Assembly: GCA_027627225.1 (NCBI GenBank)
Contig: JAPFQT010000405.1
Location: 1-64,000, forward strand
Direction of reading: 5' to 3'
DNA from: Congeria kusceri
Lineage: Eukaryota; Mollusca; Bivalvia; Myida; Dreissenidae
DNA: 64,000 bases
Each line of letters begins with the position of its first letter. Positions within the stretch are counted from its first letter, which is position 1. Positions 43,431 through 56,182 of this stretch are shown one piece after another. Position numbers and translations under genes: made by a program. Under the pieces are notes generated by a model. It ran no database searches and was not told the DNA's origin. It saw nothing but the letters and a program-made list of their open reading frames with translations.

Positions 43431-43559
43431 TTATCGAATTTTGTCGTGAAGTCCAGTCAATGAATTTAACCCTTTGTATGAAATTCCTTTTTTGTCTAAC
43501 CACTCCAATGTTTCGTCTATATTCATTTCACCAACGTCTTCAAGATTTATATCTTCCAT
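43431..43559 (-). pseudogene. Isolated paralogue of exon 1 of the GTPase-pseudokinase gene
   Basis: ATG at 43559, stop TAA at 43433-43431, 42 residues. The core LEWLDKKGISYKGLNSL with HDKIR matches exon 1 (MNWLDQRGISYAGLRSL with HDLIR). Upstream, a pyrimidine-rich TTTTCTCTTTTCTTAAG looks like an acceptor. No usable donor precedes the stop. It is either a remnant of a duplicated gene, an alternative 5' exon, or the end of a short separate product. No copies of exons 2-13 were found nearby. Confidence 0.5.
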
Positions 43560-44206
43560 AATTGATTTCCACGTTGCAATACTCTGCCTTAAGAAAAGAG
43601 AAAACATATAATATACACGATTTTCATTGAAGCGGTATGAACTATGTAAAATGCCCATTGAAAATGGTAGAACCTTTGTCAAATGTGCTCCTTTAAAACG
43701 GTATAAACTATGTGAACATGCCCATTTTAAGCGGTATGAACTATGTTATAATGCCCATTTTGAATAATTTTATGAAACAACATCATCGTCTTTATATATA
43801 ATTGTCTTAAAAAATGTCAATTTTCCAACAGAACATTTTTCAATTTAAACATGCAAATTGTCTGTTGACATTTATATAAATGCAGAGTGTGTTTTAAATA
43901 AGAACACACATTTTAAAAGTTTCCACTTAGATTCTCAAATGTCAGTTTTCGGCTTTTAAGCCACGTGTTAACACTTGCGTAATAGAGTAAGCCTATGTCA
44001 AAGCCATTTTTCGAAAATGTTATATGTTCCTCAAGGAAGTGTAAATTGTGAAAATATCATTTAACTATTTGTTTACTTAATTAATCATGTCTTCATTGTG
44101 TGTGTCATTAAAGTGAACACAATAACTATTTTTATTTTAAATCATAATAATAAAAAATTATAATACAAAAATATCTTCGCAAACTTGTTTGAGAACTTTA
44201 TTTGTA

Positions 44207-45211
44207 CGAGGCGTGTCCAGAAAGTTTGTGGACATCACTGAGTTACGCATGTTTAACATGGCTGTAACAAAAGTAAGTATATAATCGAAAATATATAGTT
44301 TTTCTATAAAATATTTTGAATTTGAAAGATAAATTCCGTATTAATTGCAACTTATATCAAGTTTAATTACATCATGCGCTGTATACCGTCGCAAGTGAAA
44401 TAAGTGACTGAAATGCAGTTTTATTGATAATGCAAAACGTTACGTAAAAAACGCGTGAACTGGTAAATGACGTTGAAAATCACACGAAAAAGTCATCTAT
44501 GTTAAACGTCATTTCCTCCAAGTTTGGTTCTTAATGTACGAGTGTCGTCGAGATATTGCCATTTGTTTCGACCGCGTGTCTCCGGTAGCAATGGCGTCAT
44601 TTGACGATGAAGAAAAAAGAACCAATATCAAGACGTGCGTCACCCTCGAGCAAACTCCTACAGAGACGATGAAAACGTTACGGCGTGTCACCAAACAACA
44701 GACTGTGTGCCGTTCTCTTGTCTACAAATGGTATCGTTGGTTTTGTGAGGGTAGGGAGACGAGTAAGGCAGATGAGAGGTTCGGTCGGCCGACAGTGGCT
44801 ACGAAACATCAGCTATGGCGGTTGAGAAGTAGGTGTTAGAGGATCGCCGGAAATACCGATATCTCGACGACAACTCGTGCAATAACAACCAAACTTGGAA
44901 GAAATGACGCTGTAACATAGATGACTTAAACCTGTGATTTTCAACGTCACTTATCATTTCCCGCGTTTTTTATGTTACGTTTTGCATGATCAATAAATAC
45001 GCATTTCTGTCACTTATTTGACGTGCGCCGGTAAACCGCGCATGATGTATTTAAACTTAATATAATTCGCAATTAATACGGATTTTCTCTTTCAAATTCA
45101 AATTAATTTATTTAAACACTTGATAGTTTCCGATTATATACTTACTTTTGATACAGCGACGTTAAAAATGCGTAACTCAGAGATGTCCACAAACTTTCTG
45201 GACACACCTCG
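44207..45211 (+). mobile_element. mariner-like element with very long inverted repeats
   Basis: TA on both sides (44205-44206, 45212-45213). The left arm starts CGAGGCGTGTCCAGAAAG and the right arm ends CTTTCTGGACACACCTCG. Similarity between arms continues inward for about 350 bp, to ATGTACGAGTGTCGTCGAGA on the left and TCTCGACGACAACTCGTGC on the right. Only about 300 bp of unique centre remains, coding part of a transposase. Confidence 0.85.
44591..44839 (+). pseudogene. mariner transposase N-terminal fragment
   Basis: ATG at 44591 (MASFDDEEKRTNIK), about 82 residues. The TPTETMKTLRRV...LVYKWYRWFCEGRE...GRPTVAT pattern is the helix-turn-helix DNA-binding region of mariner/Mos1-type transposases. 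A stop follows at 44837; another frame continues as VLEDRRKY, so there is also a shift. The DDE catalytic domain is absent. Confidence 0.8.
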
Positions 45212-45213
45212 TA

Positions 45214-47344
45214 TTTCCTGAACCTCTTACAGATTTACATTTTGTTCTTTGTCTAAAGAAAGCTCTGCGCATGTTAGAATATAGGATCGAACAGTTTCGT
45301 TATCTGTACAATGTGGGTATGGTAAAGGAAAGATAGGAAATAATAATTATTACCAGTTATGGTTTACCGGAATTTTTTGTTTAAACGTAGTCATATAATT
45401 TGTTGAAATGCTCACAAAACACAACGCTGAATATCTGTAAGTGCCCGTGATGTCTGCTTTTGTGCAAGTAATACATCACGCTGTAGTACCAGCTCCTGGT
45501 CAACGGATGGACCATTGTTAAGCGAAATTAATAAAATACACATTCGTATGTAGACCTAAGTTTGAGAATTTAATTGTTTTGCTTTCTTAATTATTCTCAT
45601 AAATATGAATATGAGAGCCAATAAAGAGTGAGAACAGACAATTTCATAAAAACACACGTTATACTGTTCGACTACATGCGAGTAAAAGACGAAAATTGCA
45701 TAAAATCTAAGACTAATGTCAAATTTAAACATAGTTTTCTCAATAAATAGCTTAGTTTCCAAAAATATAAATCGGTAGGCTTCGTTGTCCAATGTTCTAT
45801 TAGCAGTAACCTTAACTGGCATATTAGAAGTACAGTGTGATTCAAGTTTAGAAAAAATTTGAACTGATCTTAAATAAACATTTAATGTATCATTTCGCGT
45901 TTGTGATAACAAACATGTACTGTAAATAATTGATGAAACTGAATGCATCATCTACAAACCATGTAGCAAAAGTGTGTCAAATGTCCGAAATTTATTTTTG
46001 AAATTATTCGTCTCTGTAGGACTAGAATTAGTATTTTAAATTATTGTACGTTCAAGTGAAAGATCGCTTGTGCATATTACCTGGGAATATACTTTTATAT
46101 TTCAGAATATGTGACTACTGCATGTTGAACAATATTTTGTTTACTTTTCAATCATTGCGATAAGATATTTACATATAGAAATTATTTACTTTTCAAGCTG
46201 CCTTAAACGAAATGTTTGCAGTCATAGTGTTTCAGCCATCGCTGTGAGGCTGTACTTTCTTACCGTTCTATCGTTAATGTTGCCATTGGTATTGATATAA
46301 TCATGATATCCAAGTAATATACATGTGACGATGCTTACGCTTTTGCTGGATACTTTTCAAATTTCATAAGTGTCTCAAGCGCAGAAATCACATTCAAAAT
46401 ATTATAAGAATAAATCGATGGAAGAAGCCAATTTTCTTTGATGTGTATTATACTTGCGCAACAGACTATTTAATGTTAAGGTAAGACTGGCAGGTTGCAG
46501 AATGCAGTTAGACATGTAAATTACACTAACATTTCATGCAATAACGAATTAAACGTCCAGATTACAAATAAGTTAGTGCATTTTTGCAGTTAACCATGTA
46601 TCTTTAATTGGACATTCTTTTCTTTATTACAATGACACTGCCTTCTACCAGCAGTAATTTGCTGAAAGACTGTGCGGGTAAGATTTCCCGATATTGTTAA
46701 ATACGGATTGCCTCACGATAAGCGCATAATCGCATGACTTTAAATTTGAGACAGTGAACAAGTGTCCATGAGGCTCGACTTTATAACGACTAGCATGCGG
46801 TATTTTTATCTATATTGTATATATTGTGATTTACTTTAAAACAATATGTTTATATTATGTCTGACAATAAATTAACATAAAAAATAAATTAAGACGCATC
46901 GAAAGTTAATAATAATTTATAAATAAAAACTGGTTATGACAATACCCGATCTATTTAATAATTCCAATTTAGATCACCCAGTTTTACCAATGCTTAATTT
47001 AAAAACATGATAATGTAGAGCACGAGTACTGAATGTCTTCTCATGAGCGGATATTAGCAAGAATGTTTAAATACAGTACTTACCAAACAATTTGAATATC
47101 AACTCACGAATGTCTCTCATACCAAGCGAGTATAAACGTTTGGCTTTATGGGTTGTTGTTTAAAGGGATATATACAGGAAGTACTTGGTACTTGAGTGGG
47201 TAGTGATTGTCTGTGATTTTCGGGCAAACAAGAAGTGTTATTTACACTTGTAAAATTTTATACTGTATGTAAATCTTCATCAAACTAGTGGTTATTCAAT
47301 CTCATATTCGAAGTGAACACCCGAAAGCCCCGACTGAGATCAGG
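45214..47344. other. Non-coding stretch, possible 5' exon of the main gene
   Basis: No coding exon found. On the minus strand a strong donor-like TGTTTG/GTAAGTAC lies at about 47083-47090, with a TATATA about 80 bp upstream, which could be an untranslated first exon. This is speculative. A 131-residue minus-strand ORF at 45556-45951 has no family signal. Confidence 0.25.
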
Positions 47345-47476
47345 TTGTTGCACTGTTGTGGTTGCACGTAGAAGCAACATGTTTAAACATGTTCTTGCAC
47401 TGTTGTGGTTGCACGTAGAAGCAATATGTTTAAACATGTTGTTGCACTGTTGTGGTTGCACGTAGAAGCAACATGT
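47345..47476. repeat. 47-bp minisatellite, three copies
   Basis: Unit TTGCACTGTTGTGGTTGCAC plus GTAGAAGCAACATG and the palindrome GTTTAAAC, starting at 47348, 47395 and 47442. The third copy ends before the palindrome. Nearly identical units. Confidence 0.85.
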
Positions 47477-47723
47477 TCTGTGCAGGCTCAACCACCAACC
47501 ACATGCTACACCATGAACCAGAGCAACAACACAAATTGTCAATGAAATGACAATCACAACTCTTTACTAAAGATTAAAACTTAAAATTATCAACTTAAGC
47601 TTAGAAATCATGAGTATCGCTCAAGTTTCCTTATGTCTTTATTCAGATTCATTTCCTACTAAAACTGTCATCCATGGTTTAATGGGGAATAAAACATGTC
47701 TCTACTTTAAAATATGTTTTCTT

Positions 47724-47869
47724 TACTACTAATACTACTACTACAACTACTACTACTACTACCACTATTATTACTATTATTATTATTATTATTATTACTA
47801 CTACTACTACTTCTACTACTACTCTTACTACTACTACTATTATTACTACTACTACTACTACTACTACTG

Positions 47870-47960
<91 letters not shown>

Positions 47961-48092
47961 CACTACTACCACTACTACTACTACTATTACTACTACTACT
48001 GCTACTACTACTACTGATTCTACTACTACTAATTCTTCTACTACTACTACTACTAAAACTACTACTACTACTACTACTACTCCTACTACTTT

Positions 48093-48181
<89 letters not shown>

Positions 48182-48205
48182 TTACTACTACTACTACTAC
48201 TACTA

Positions 48206-48250
<45 letters not shown>

Positions 48251-48262
48251 ACTTATTATTAT
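47724..48262. repeat. 540-bp ACT-type microsatellite
   Basis: (ACT)n with occasional ATT and single-base breaks. The 210-216-residue poly-Leu and poly-Val frames on either strand come from this repeat and are not genes. Confidence 0.95.
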
Positions 48263-51200
48263 TACTACGACATATGTAATGAAATAGCGATATTCGATGG
48301 GCAGTTGAGAAAAAAATGTTGTAGACCAAATTTAAATTATAATTGATTTTACCTTTAATAATAATTCCTTTATTTTTTTGTGTGGTAAAAAGTTTTTTTT
48401 TTAATTCTTATTGCCGATTGTCAGAATATTAAATGCTGTAACCTGCTTTTAGATTACACCTGAATGGAATAAATAATTAAAAGATATGTCCATACTTTTG
48501 GATGCATGAACTATTTGTACGGTATTAGCGATTGTATGAAACTAAATAGGAATAGACGTAAAAACTAGAGAAAAAGGCAAACACCATTATAATACACTCT
48601 GTCGTCAAGACAACAAACTAACACTTAATAAACTGATCTTTAAATAGCAGGTATGTACATTCGTGTTTGAGAAAACAGAAAGTTATAAACACATAGTAAT
48701 CATTTAATAAACGTGCTTACATAAAATGCTGAACACGAAAATCCTATCCGTTCGCCATTGTTTAACTCACTGGAGCGTCTATCATCGAGACACTCTTTAA
48801 TATGAATGCGCGCAGTTTACACCAAACAACGCGATCCACTGAGCAGTGAAGTCGTGTTTGATTGGTTAAATATTAAGTTCATAAGGTATTACGTTTACGT
48901 GTACAGTTATTGCATTTACTCCATTCACAACAAGATTCACATGAGTTTAACAATTATACTCCAAAAAACTTTGACCTGATCTTAATCTGTATGCAAGAAT
49001 ATTCATGAGCTGAAAACGAAGTCAAAATTATTCTTCGACTTTTGTTTAATATTTTTTTCAACCGTTTATAGCGCTTTTCAACAGTTTTCAGCGCTTTTCA
49101 ACCTTTTTGAAGTACATTATTCACCGCTAGCGCTTTCTTTTTAGCGAGTAATCAGTATGCATGCGCAGTCGGTCCAACTCTTTTAAAAGCGGTGAATGAG
49201 CGGAGCATAGAAAAGGGAGGCGTGACTAAATATTTTAGCCCTATTTTATATTTCCAGTTTTGGTTGAAATATTGAATTTACGTATCTGAGTTGAAATTGA
49301 TCTTAACGAGCACACCATCAGTCATTTCTGCATATCAAATACATATATTTAAGATATATAGTCATATTACAGAGTGCAGACACCAAAATTCAGTTAAACA
49401 CATATTATCATTCTCAACGTATATAGATCAAGATGTCAGCTTACAATACGCTCATAATTAAGGTGTCCGTCTTTATTCCCGTGTCCGATAACGAACTTTA
49501 GTTTTCGTAATTAATTTTCATTCGACTACACTTTTCACGAATAAAATTTTTAGTAGCACCTTAACATGCAAACATTACAACGTAACGAAATTGAATTATC
49601 GCTTTCAATCGATCGGTTTATCAGAGTCCTTTGCTGAAGATAAACAAACAAACACATACATAAGTTAATGTTTGCTATTGAGAAGTGTCTGCGAACCATT
49701 TTTAACAGTACAAATGATAATATGACACTGACATTTCGAACTCAATATTACCAATGGCGTACATATACATTTGCAATATTACTTATAGTGGATGAAACAA
49801 CTTTGGAATGAAACTTATTTAGAGGTAAAATTCGAACTTGTTATGTACAATCTATTGTTCATTAGACTAAGTTCTTTTAAAATAATAACTTATATATGTG
49901 TATTGGATGCCATGAGAGATGGGACCGAAATTTGAGTCGGAACTCTCGCTACGAAACACAAAGAGTGGACTATTTGACGCCAAAAGTCTGCCAATGTAAA
50001 AATCGTCAAAAGACCTTATGGCGGCTATATATATTCACTAGCGTGGACCCAAAGTAAAATTTATATTCAATCGTGCACGTTCCCCCAAAATTGACGTATC
50101 TTCTGGACTTTTTGCTTCCCTATTCCGAGATCTGTTGCAATATTTTTCCCAAACGCCTTAAGGCTTATTGTTATCCCAAGCAAATCACGTAATAACAGCT
50201 AAACAATACAACGATACAATATTTGTGGTACATTAATACACTGTAAAACAATTTAAACAGTTAAATAGTCCATTCATGCTAACGAAAAAACACTGCCACC
50301 AGCCGTAAGTTTTTTTGGGGAAAATTCATATATGGTTTGATGTGAACACGTTGCAAGCATGTAATAGATCTATTTGTTTGGCATAGTTTACTTCATAGTT
50401 TTAACTGACACTACACTTAATGGCAATTCACCATTCTTTATTAGTGTGAATGAAACAATGAAAGAGGTCTAAAACACTTGCTTCTGTACATAGGAGTATG
50501 TTTCGTCTCAACTATTGTACTTTTATAATATTTATTAAATGTGTATTATCATTACATTAAAATTGAAATATAATTTGCGCCATGTCAGGTCAATTATGAA
50601 AACATGTATACACTGGCATATGTGCGACCCTTAAACAAAAACATGACTTACTTTTATGTATTAATATATGGTCACATTCATAAAGTGTTTCATACATAAA
50701 TATGTGTTTATATTTTATTCAGTTGTTTATTATTCAAATTAAACTACAGTATGACAACATATATAATTAACTCTAAGTCTGAAATGCCTATATTTTACTG
50801 TTCATGAGATTTACAGTTTGCATCATTTAAAATCTTTTGCCACAAAAACGCAAACAAATACAAATTTCTCATAGCTACAATGTAACATAATTGCCTAGGA
50901 TTGCGTTTGTGTATTGGCAGTGGTGTAAAGTAACGCAAAGAACTGTGAAATCTTAATTTCTGAATGTATGAATAATGGTTTTAAAAACTAAAAACAACAC
51001 AATTGGTGATATAAGTTGCTAACAATACTCATATGTACTTATATCGCAAATTATAATTTATTAACTTAATAGCGCAAACGCAATTGCATTGTATTGATAA
51101 TGTTATTGTGTTCAGATAGGTTAGTATTGATCTAAAACATACCACCCTCCGCGTGGATTGCATGAAGCAAGTTTTCCTGACTCATACTGTTAGTTGTTTG

Positions 51201-52784
51201 GCTGCTAATTAAAGATAGCGACTGCAGTAAAAGGTCATTGTTTTTTGTGACACCAATGTAGGGTGTATTCTTAATTATAAAAATGTAGTCTACTACTTGG
51301 TTATACTGTAAATAACTATACCAATGTTACAATTTTGTGGTGCACATGTATGGGGTGTGCGTATACGTTCATCTCACAATGAACATGTGAACTGTTATTT
51401 AAAAACTGTCCTCACGAAATGGATTGTGTTGTAAAATTGTTGCATTACGATATGCATTTATATAATAATCAATGCATCAACTGTTATCAAAGCGGTGCGA
51501 TTTTTTTATCATTCAGACAAACCATCATTAAAACAGTCAATTGACTGGGGCGGGGCGGATTGTAATTTGGAGGAGTCAATACTAATATGTTGATTTTCTC
51601 GCACAATCACTTGCCAGAGACAAATTGTTTAGAAACAGAAATGACTAGTACTAGTAATTTGAAACCTCAAAAATTAAGGTTATTCAACATGCTGAAGAGG
51701 ATTTCAACAAGTCTACAACCACTAACTGGTCACCGCAGCAGAGCGAGACATTAGAACTATAGGCTATGTACCTGTTCGTTATAGGTAAGTACCAGTATCA
51801 TGTCCAGGAAAATTTTGGCTCACCTTAGCATAAGGTTTTTGGTGAGCTTATATTAGTTTGGTATATGGGTATGCTGTCAACAAAAGACATGACGCTGGCT
51901 GTCAATGGAATCTTCATTTATTATCATTTGCTTCCCGTCTTTTTTCAATTATGCCCGAACGTCCAAGGCCTTCAAAAAATATTGGGCAGACTGTTTGACT
52001 ATCGAATCTCGGCTGGTATTGATTATATGCCAGATCAGACCAGGAATTGGGGCTGTATAAACGAATAATTACTAACTCTAGATATTTGCAAATCAGTACT
52101 GCTTGTTATAGATTACTTCCAGCATTAAACAATAATACATTATTAACTAACACAATAAAGTATATCACCAATATCGGCCAATAAACACTTATTTGGAGTT
52201 ATCATGCGTAGGAATTGAACCACAAGGGCGTTGGTCCAAGTGGTATAATAGCAAGGCACCAGAATGACAAAGTGTTGTTTTTTGGCCGATAAACACCGAT
52301 AATGCAAAATGCATTTTGATTCTAACATGATCTGACACAAGTTATTGTCGTCGCTCTATCGTCTGCGTCAGCGTCTGCATGTGTTAAGTTTGTTGGTTAA
52401 GTGTTTTGTCAGAGTCCATTTCTCAAAAACTTGTTTACTATCAAAAGTGTAATTCAGTACAACAAGGCAGTTAACCCTGTGATTTGTATTTCCTGAGTTA
52501 TTTGTCCTTGTTTGGATTTACAACTTAGAATATTTTGACATTGATTGGTTGAATATAAAATTTTTCAATAATTATCAAAGGCATTAAATTGTAACTCAAG
52601 ATACATGTATATGGTGCTCAGTGTTCACGAAAGTCCCAAATCCCTTATAGGCCACAAGATCTGATAATCTTTTAATAATTACTGGCCCGAAATCCATTTT
52701 ACTGGTCATTCAAAAAGATTTCTCTTACCAAAAGGTACTTGACTATAAGTTTTCACCAGAAAGCACGGCCAGAGTTCTGGTCAT
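48263..52784. other. 4.5-kb AT-rich intergenic stretch
   Basis: No exon-like ORF. A hairpin GGCTCACCTTAGCATAAGG...TTTTTGGTGAGC at about 51817-51848 resembles a pearl-like terminus. A tRNA-like remnant may lie at 52210-52265 (minus strand, B-box-like GGTTCAATTCC). Confidence 0.4.
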
Positions 52785-53300
52785 TATACCCCCACAAACG
52801 AAGTTTAGGGTGGGGGGTATATAGGAGTGAGCTTGTCGGTCTGCCGGTCTGTCTCTCGGTCTGCCGGTCTGTTGGTTTTTGGTCAAGAATGGCTTGAAGT
52901 ATTTAAATGATTCTTGTTATACATGTGTATCATCATAAAATACAGGTCGAGTTCAACTTTGGTTACTCACCACTACATTTTGACAGACTTATGGCCCATT
53001 ATTTGACTTAATTTACCTAAAAACATGGTTTCCTGATGATAACTCAACAATGACTTGAACAATTTAAATAATTATTGGTACACATGAGTAGCATCATGAA
53101 ATACAAGTCAAGTTCGACTTTGGTTACAACCACTAAATTTTGACAGAGTTATGGCCCCTTATTGACTTAAATTCCAGAAAACCATGGACTCATGAAAGGC
53201 TTCACATATATAATAAAATATAGTTCAGCTTTGGTTACAAACCACTAAATGTTGACAGAGTTATGGCTCATATTGAAATTAAATTTTTCCAAATACACTG
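52785..53300 (+). mobile_element. Pearl-like element with hairpin start
   Basis: Starts with a hairpin (TACCCCCACAAACG...GGTGGGGGGTA, 52785-52820), then a GGTCTGCC microsatellite (52829-52870), then three copies of a core of about 150 bp marked by TTTTGACAGACTTATGG near 52975, 53135 and 53257. Confidence 0.6.
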
Positions 53301-53429
53301 TTGACAATTCACAAATTAAAACATTCTCTTTCTGTTCATTTCTTTTGAATGGATGCCATAGTTTTGTGACGAGGCCATATTCTCATGTGACAATTCTAGT
53401 TTTAACTGGACCTCATACAGTTTAACTGG

Positions 53430-54572
53430 CTTTTGTCCGAGGTCTGACGGCTTGCGCGGAGACTGGGTGCTGACCCCATTCTGCAGACATAAAGAGGTAA
53501 CTGGTTATAAGCATTGTTTTCAACGTACAATTTTTGCTTTAAGTAAAATATCTCAACACCTGTATGAGGTATTGACTTAAAACTCAAACTACTTGATCCA
53601 AGTGGTGAATTTATTCTGTAAACAAGAGGAAGTAACTCTGTTAAGGATTGATTTTGAGTAATTGCCAGTTTTTATGCCCCCATTTTAGAGGGGGCAGGCA
53701 TATAGATTTGCCTATGTCCGTCCGTCCTTCCTTCCGTCCGTCGGATTTTTGTGTTGCGCATAACTAAAAAACTGCTAGAGTTATTAAACTTTAAGCATAT
53801 TCAATGGCATCGTGGCGTGTGCACCTGGGTATTTTGGTGCAGTTTTTTTTTTCCGACATTAGCGGAGTTATGGCCTTTTCTTTACCAAAAAATGACATTT
53901 TTGGACTAAATTCGCGTGTAACTCAAAAAGCATTATTGCTAATTTGATGAAACTTTATAAACATATTAATCAGCAAATTAACTTGTTCACCAATTTTCAG
54001 TGGAGTTATGACCCTTTTTAAACCAACAATTACATTTTTGGATTTGTATCGCGTGTAACTCAAAAAGTATAATTGTTGGCATGAGGATACTTTATAACCC
54101 TATTCATCAGCTTGTGAACTTGTGCACCTGGGTAGTTTGGTGCATTTTTTTCCGACATCAGCAGAGTTTTGTGACAACCTGTGGAATTTGGGGACATCCG
54201 TGTCCAAAGGACACATGTCTTGTTTAACTTAGAAATTTCGCTTTAGGTCAAATTTCACACAAACTATAAGAGGTATTGACTTGAAACTCAAAATACTGTA
54301 TCACAGTTATAAACACATTCTGTAAACAAGATGAGGTAACTTTATCAAGGATTTTGGTGGAGTAATTGCCCTTGTTTCAACGTAAGATTTTTGCTCTAGG
54401 TCAAATATCTCATGGTCTTTAAGAGTTACTGACTTAAAATTCAACACATTGCATCACAGTGATGAACCAACACTTCATCTCAGTGATGAACCAATTATTT
54501 TAACAAACGGCCAGAATAATATCAAATACAAGTAAGTAGAGCGTCCAGCACCCGTAGGCGGTGCACTTGTTT
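53430..54572 (+). mobile_element. Pearl-like array interrupted by a second element
   Basis: Core copies marked by AGAGGTATTGACTTGAAACT / TGCTTTAAGTAAAATATCTC are at 53515-53600, 54235-54300 and 54385-54450, ending with a hairpin (CACCCGTAGGCGGTGC, 54549-54564). The gap between the first and second copies is filled by the element at 53673-54225. Confidence 0.55.
53673..54225 (+). mobile_element. Pearl-like element nested in another
   Basis: Starts with a hairpin ATGCCCCCATTTTAG/AGGGGGCAGGCAT, then a GTCCGTCCGTCC microsatellite (53716-53745), then core copies marked by GCGTGTAACTCAAAAAG (about 53915 and 54050), and ends with the hairpin GTGTCCAAAGGACAC and CTTGTTT. Confidence 0.6.
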
Positions 54573-55486
54573 TTAATTTACTATTCTGCCTTCAGAAACG
54601 AAACTACATTTTATGTTGTTTATTTGGTAGTTTGACAACAACAATTTTAGAAAATTCAGCGAGTGGCATGTTATAATTGAATATAACAATTGCCCACTCA
54701 GCGTTTTGTCCTAGTCAAATTTTGGCCGAAATAGGGCCCCATTTACAAAACAGACAAGTTTTTTTTCCATTAAAATTCCCAATTGCCAGTAAGTTTAAGT
54801 CTGTCTTTCTGTGCTTTATTTTGATTGCAGAGAATTTTTGCAAACAATATTTTCAAATTAAATTACAATTTGTTACAACATTGTGTAATTTAAGCCTGAT
54901 AAAATAGTTCATACATAAGAGGTCGAAATGTTGTTTTCACAAAATATGGTTTTACGGCAAAAATTTTCACAATTCTAAGGACCCCAGCTTCATTCACAAA
55001 GGATTGGAAAAAAACACTGCCACTCAATGAAGTAGCCTGTTGGAACCACGGCATGACTGTAATTAAGTGTAGGTGATACTGATTATTATAATTAAAAAAA
55101 CACAATATATTTGCTGCAATTGTCGCAATTTAACACACATATTTTCTTATTATTATGTAAGCACCTCATTTATCAGTTTGTAACATTAATCATAATACGC
55201 ATACAATTTAAGGACAATTTATGAGTTTAAATGAAATGGCATGAAATTAAATTTAAAATGGTTACCGCTCATTGTTGTTTACATCACGGACATTAGCCAG
55301 CTTGTAATTCTTACAACCCCGCCAATATCCTTCTCATGATAGCAATTCATTCTTGATGAGAGACTGTAACCATTATATTTCTAACCAGCACTTTGCAGTT
55401 TTATAATTATTAATTTGGAGGCATTTTATCTATTCGAAAATTATAGTTATATAATTATCATATCTTGTTTGTAATTGATGCATAAC

Positions 55487-56180
55487 TTATTTATCAACCA
55501 AACACTGACTAAAAATTGACTGAGGGGAATTTTCGTAAACAATCCAAGCAATTTTTTTATTCCAAATTGATTTATTACCATTGACATATTTCATCATACC
55601 AACATACAACATATTTAGCGATTCATAAGTATGTCTAGTAAACAAACTTTTGTTGTGATGTTTTTTAACATGGAGACAAATATGAGAAAAAGAAATGTTA
55701 AAAAATAATGGATTGGTTAAACCAAACACATTTTTGCAAATAATATAAAATTCAAAACACCTAAGTGTTAATTAAAGAACATATAGTAGAAAATGAATAA
55801 AAGTAACATATTTAATTTGACTGTTTAAGTAAGAAAATATATTTGTTTTGTTAAATAAATTAAATAGTATACACAGTTTACACCATTTTGTAGACTATTT
55901 TATGGTGTTTACCATATTTACGGAAATAGTATATTCAATGTTACTTTGCTGTAATGTTTGTTGGAATGCTACACACTAAACTGTTATATTTCAAAAAATC
56001 CCCATTGTCTATATTATATAAATCTTTAATTTCTGTGAAGAAGTAAAACTGTTTTACTTAGTAATCAAAAATATGTTCTATACATTGCACTCCTTTGTCA
56101 AACCATGATTTATAAGACAGTGATTTTTTGTTTTTTTTTATTAAAGAATTATTCCAAATAATTTGCTTAGGAGTTGATAC
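55487..56180 (-). pseudogene. 3' fragment of a second L1/Tx1-type LINE
   Basis: Minus-strand pieces match the C-terminal half of the ORF2 at 16115-19879: KSLSYKSWFDKGVQCIEHIF corresponds to KSIFFKSWFEKGVHFIGDLV there, followed by FTEIKDLYNIDNGDFLKY and, lower down, a C-terminal-like part near 55487-55729. Frames shift and stop, so it is a decayed fragment. Its upstream part is missing, cut off at the minisatellite. Confidence 0.65.
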
Positions 56181-56182
56181 AT

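Noticed and set aside
45556..45951. 131-residue minus-strand ORF as a gene
   Set aside because: No recognisable motif, no splice or promoter support, and AT-rich composition; it may be chance.
47679..48346. Two ORFs over 200 codons on opposite strands, poly-Leu and poly-Val
   Set aside because: They are translations of the ACT microsatellite, with no other sequence content.
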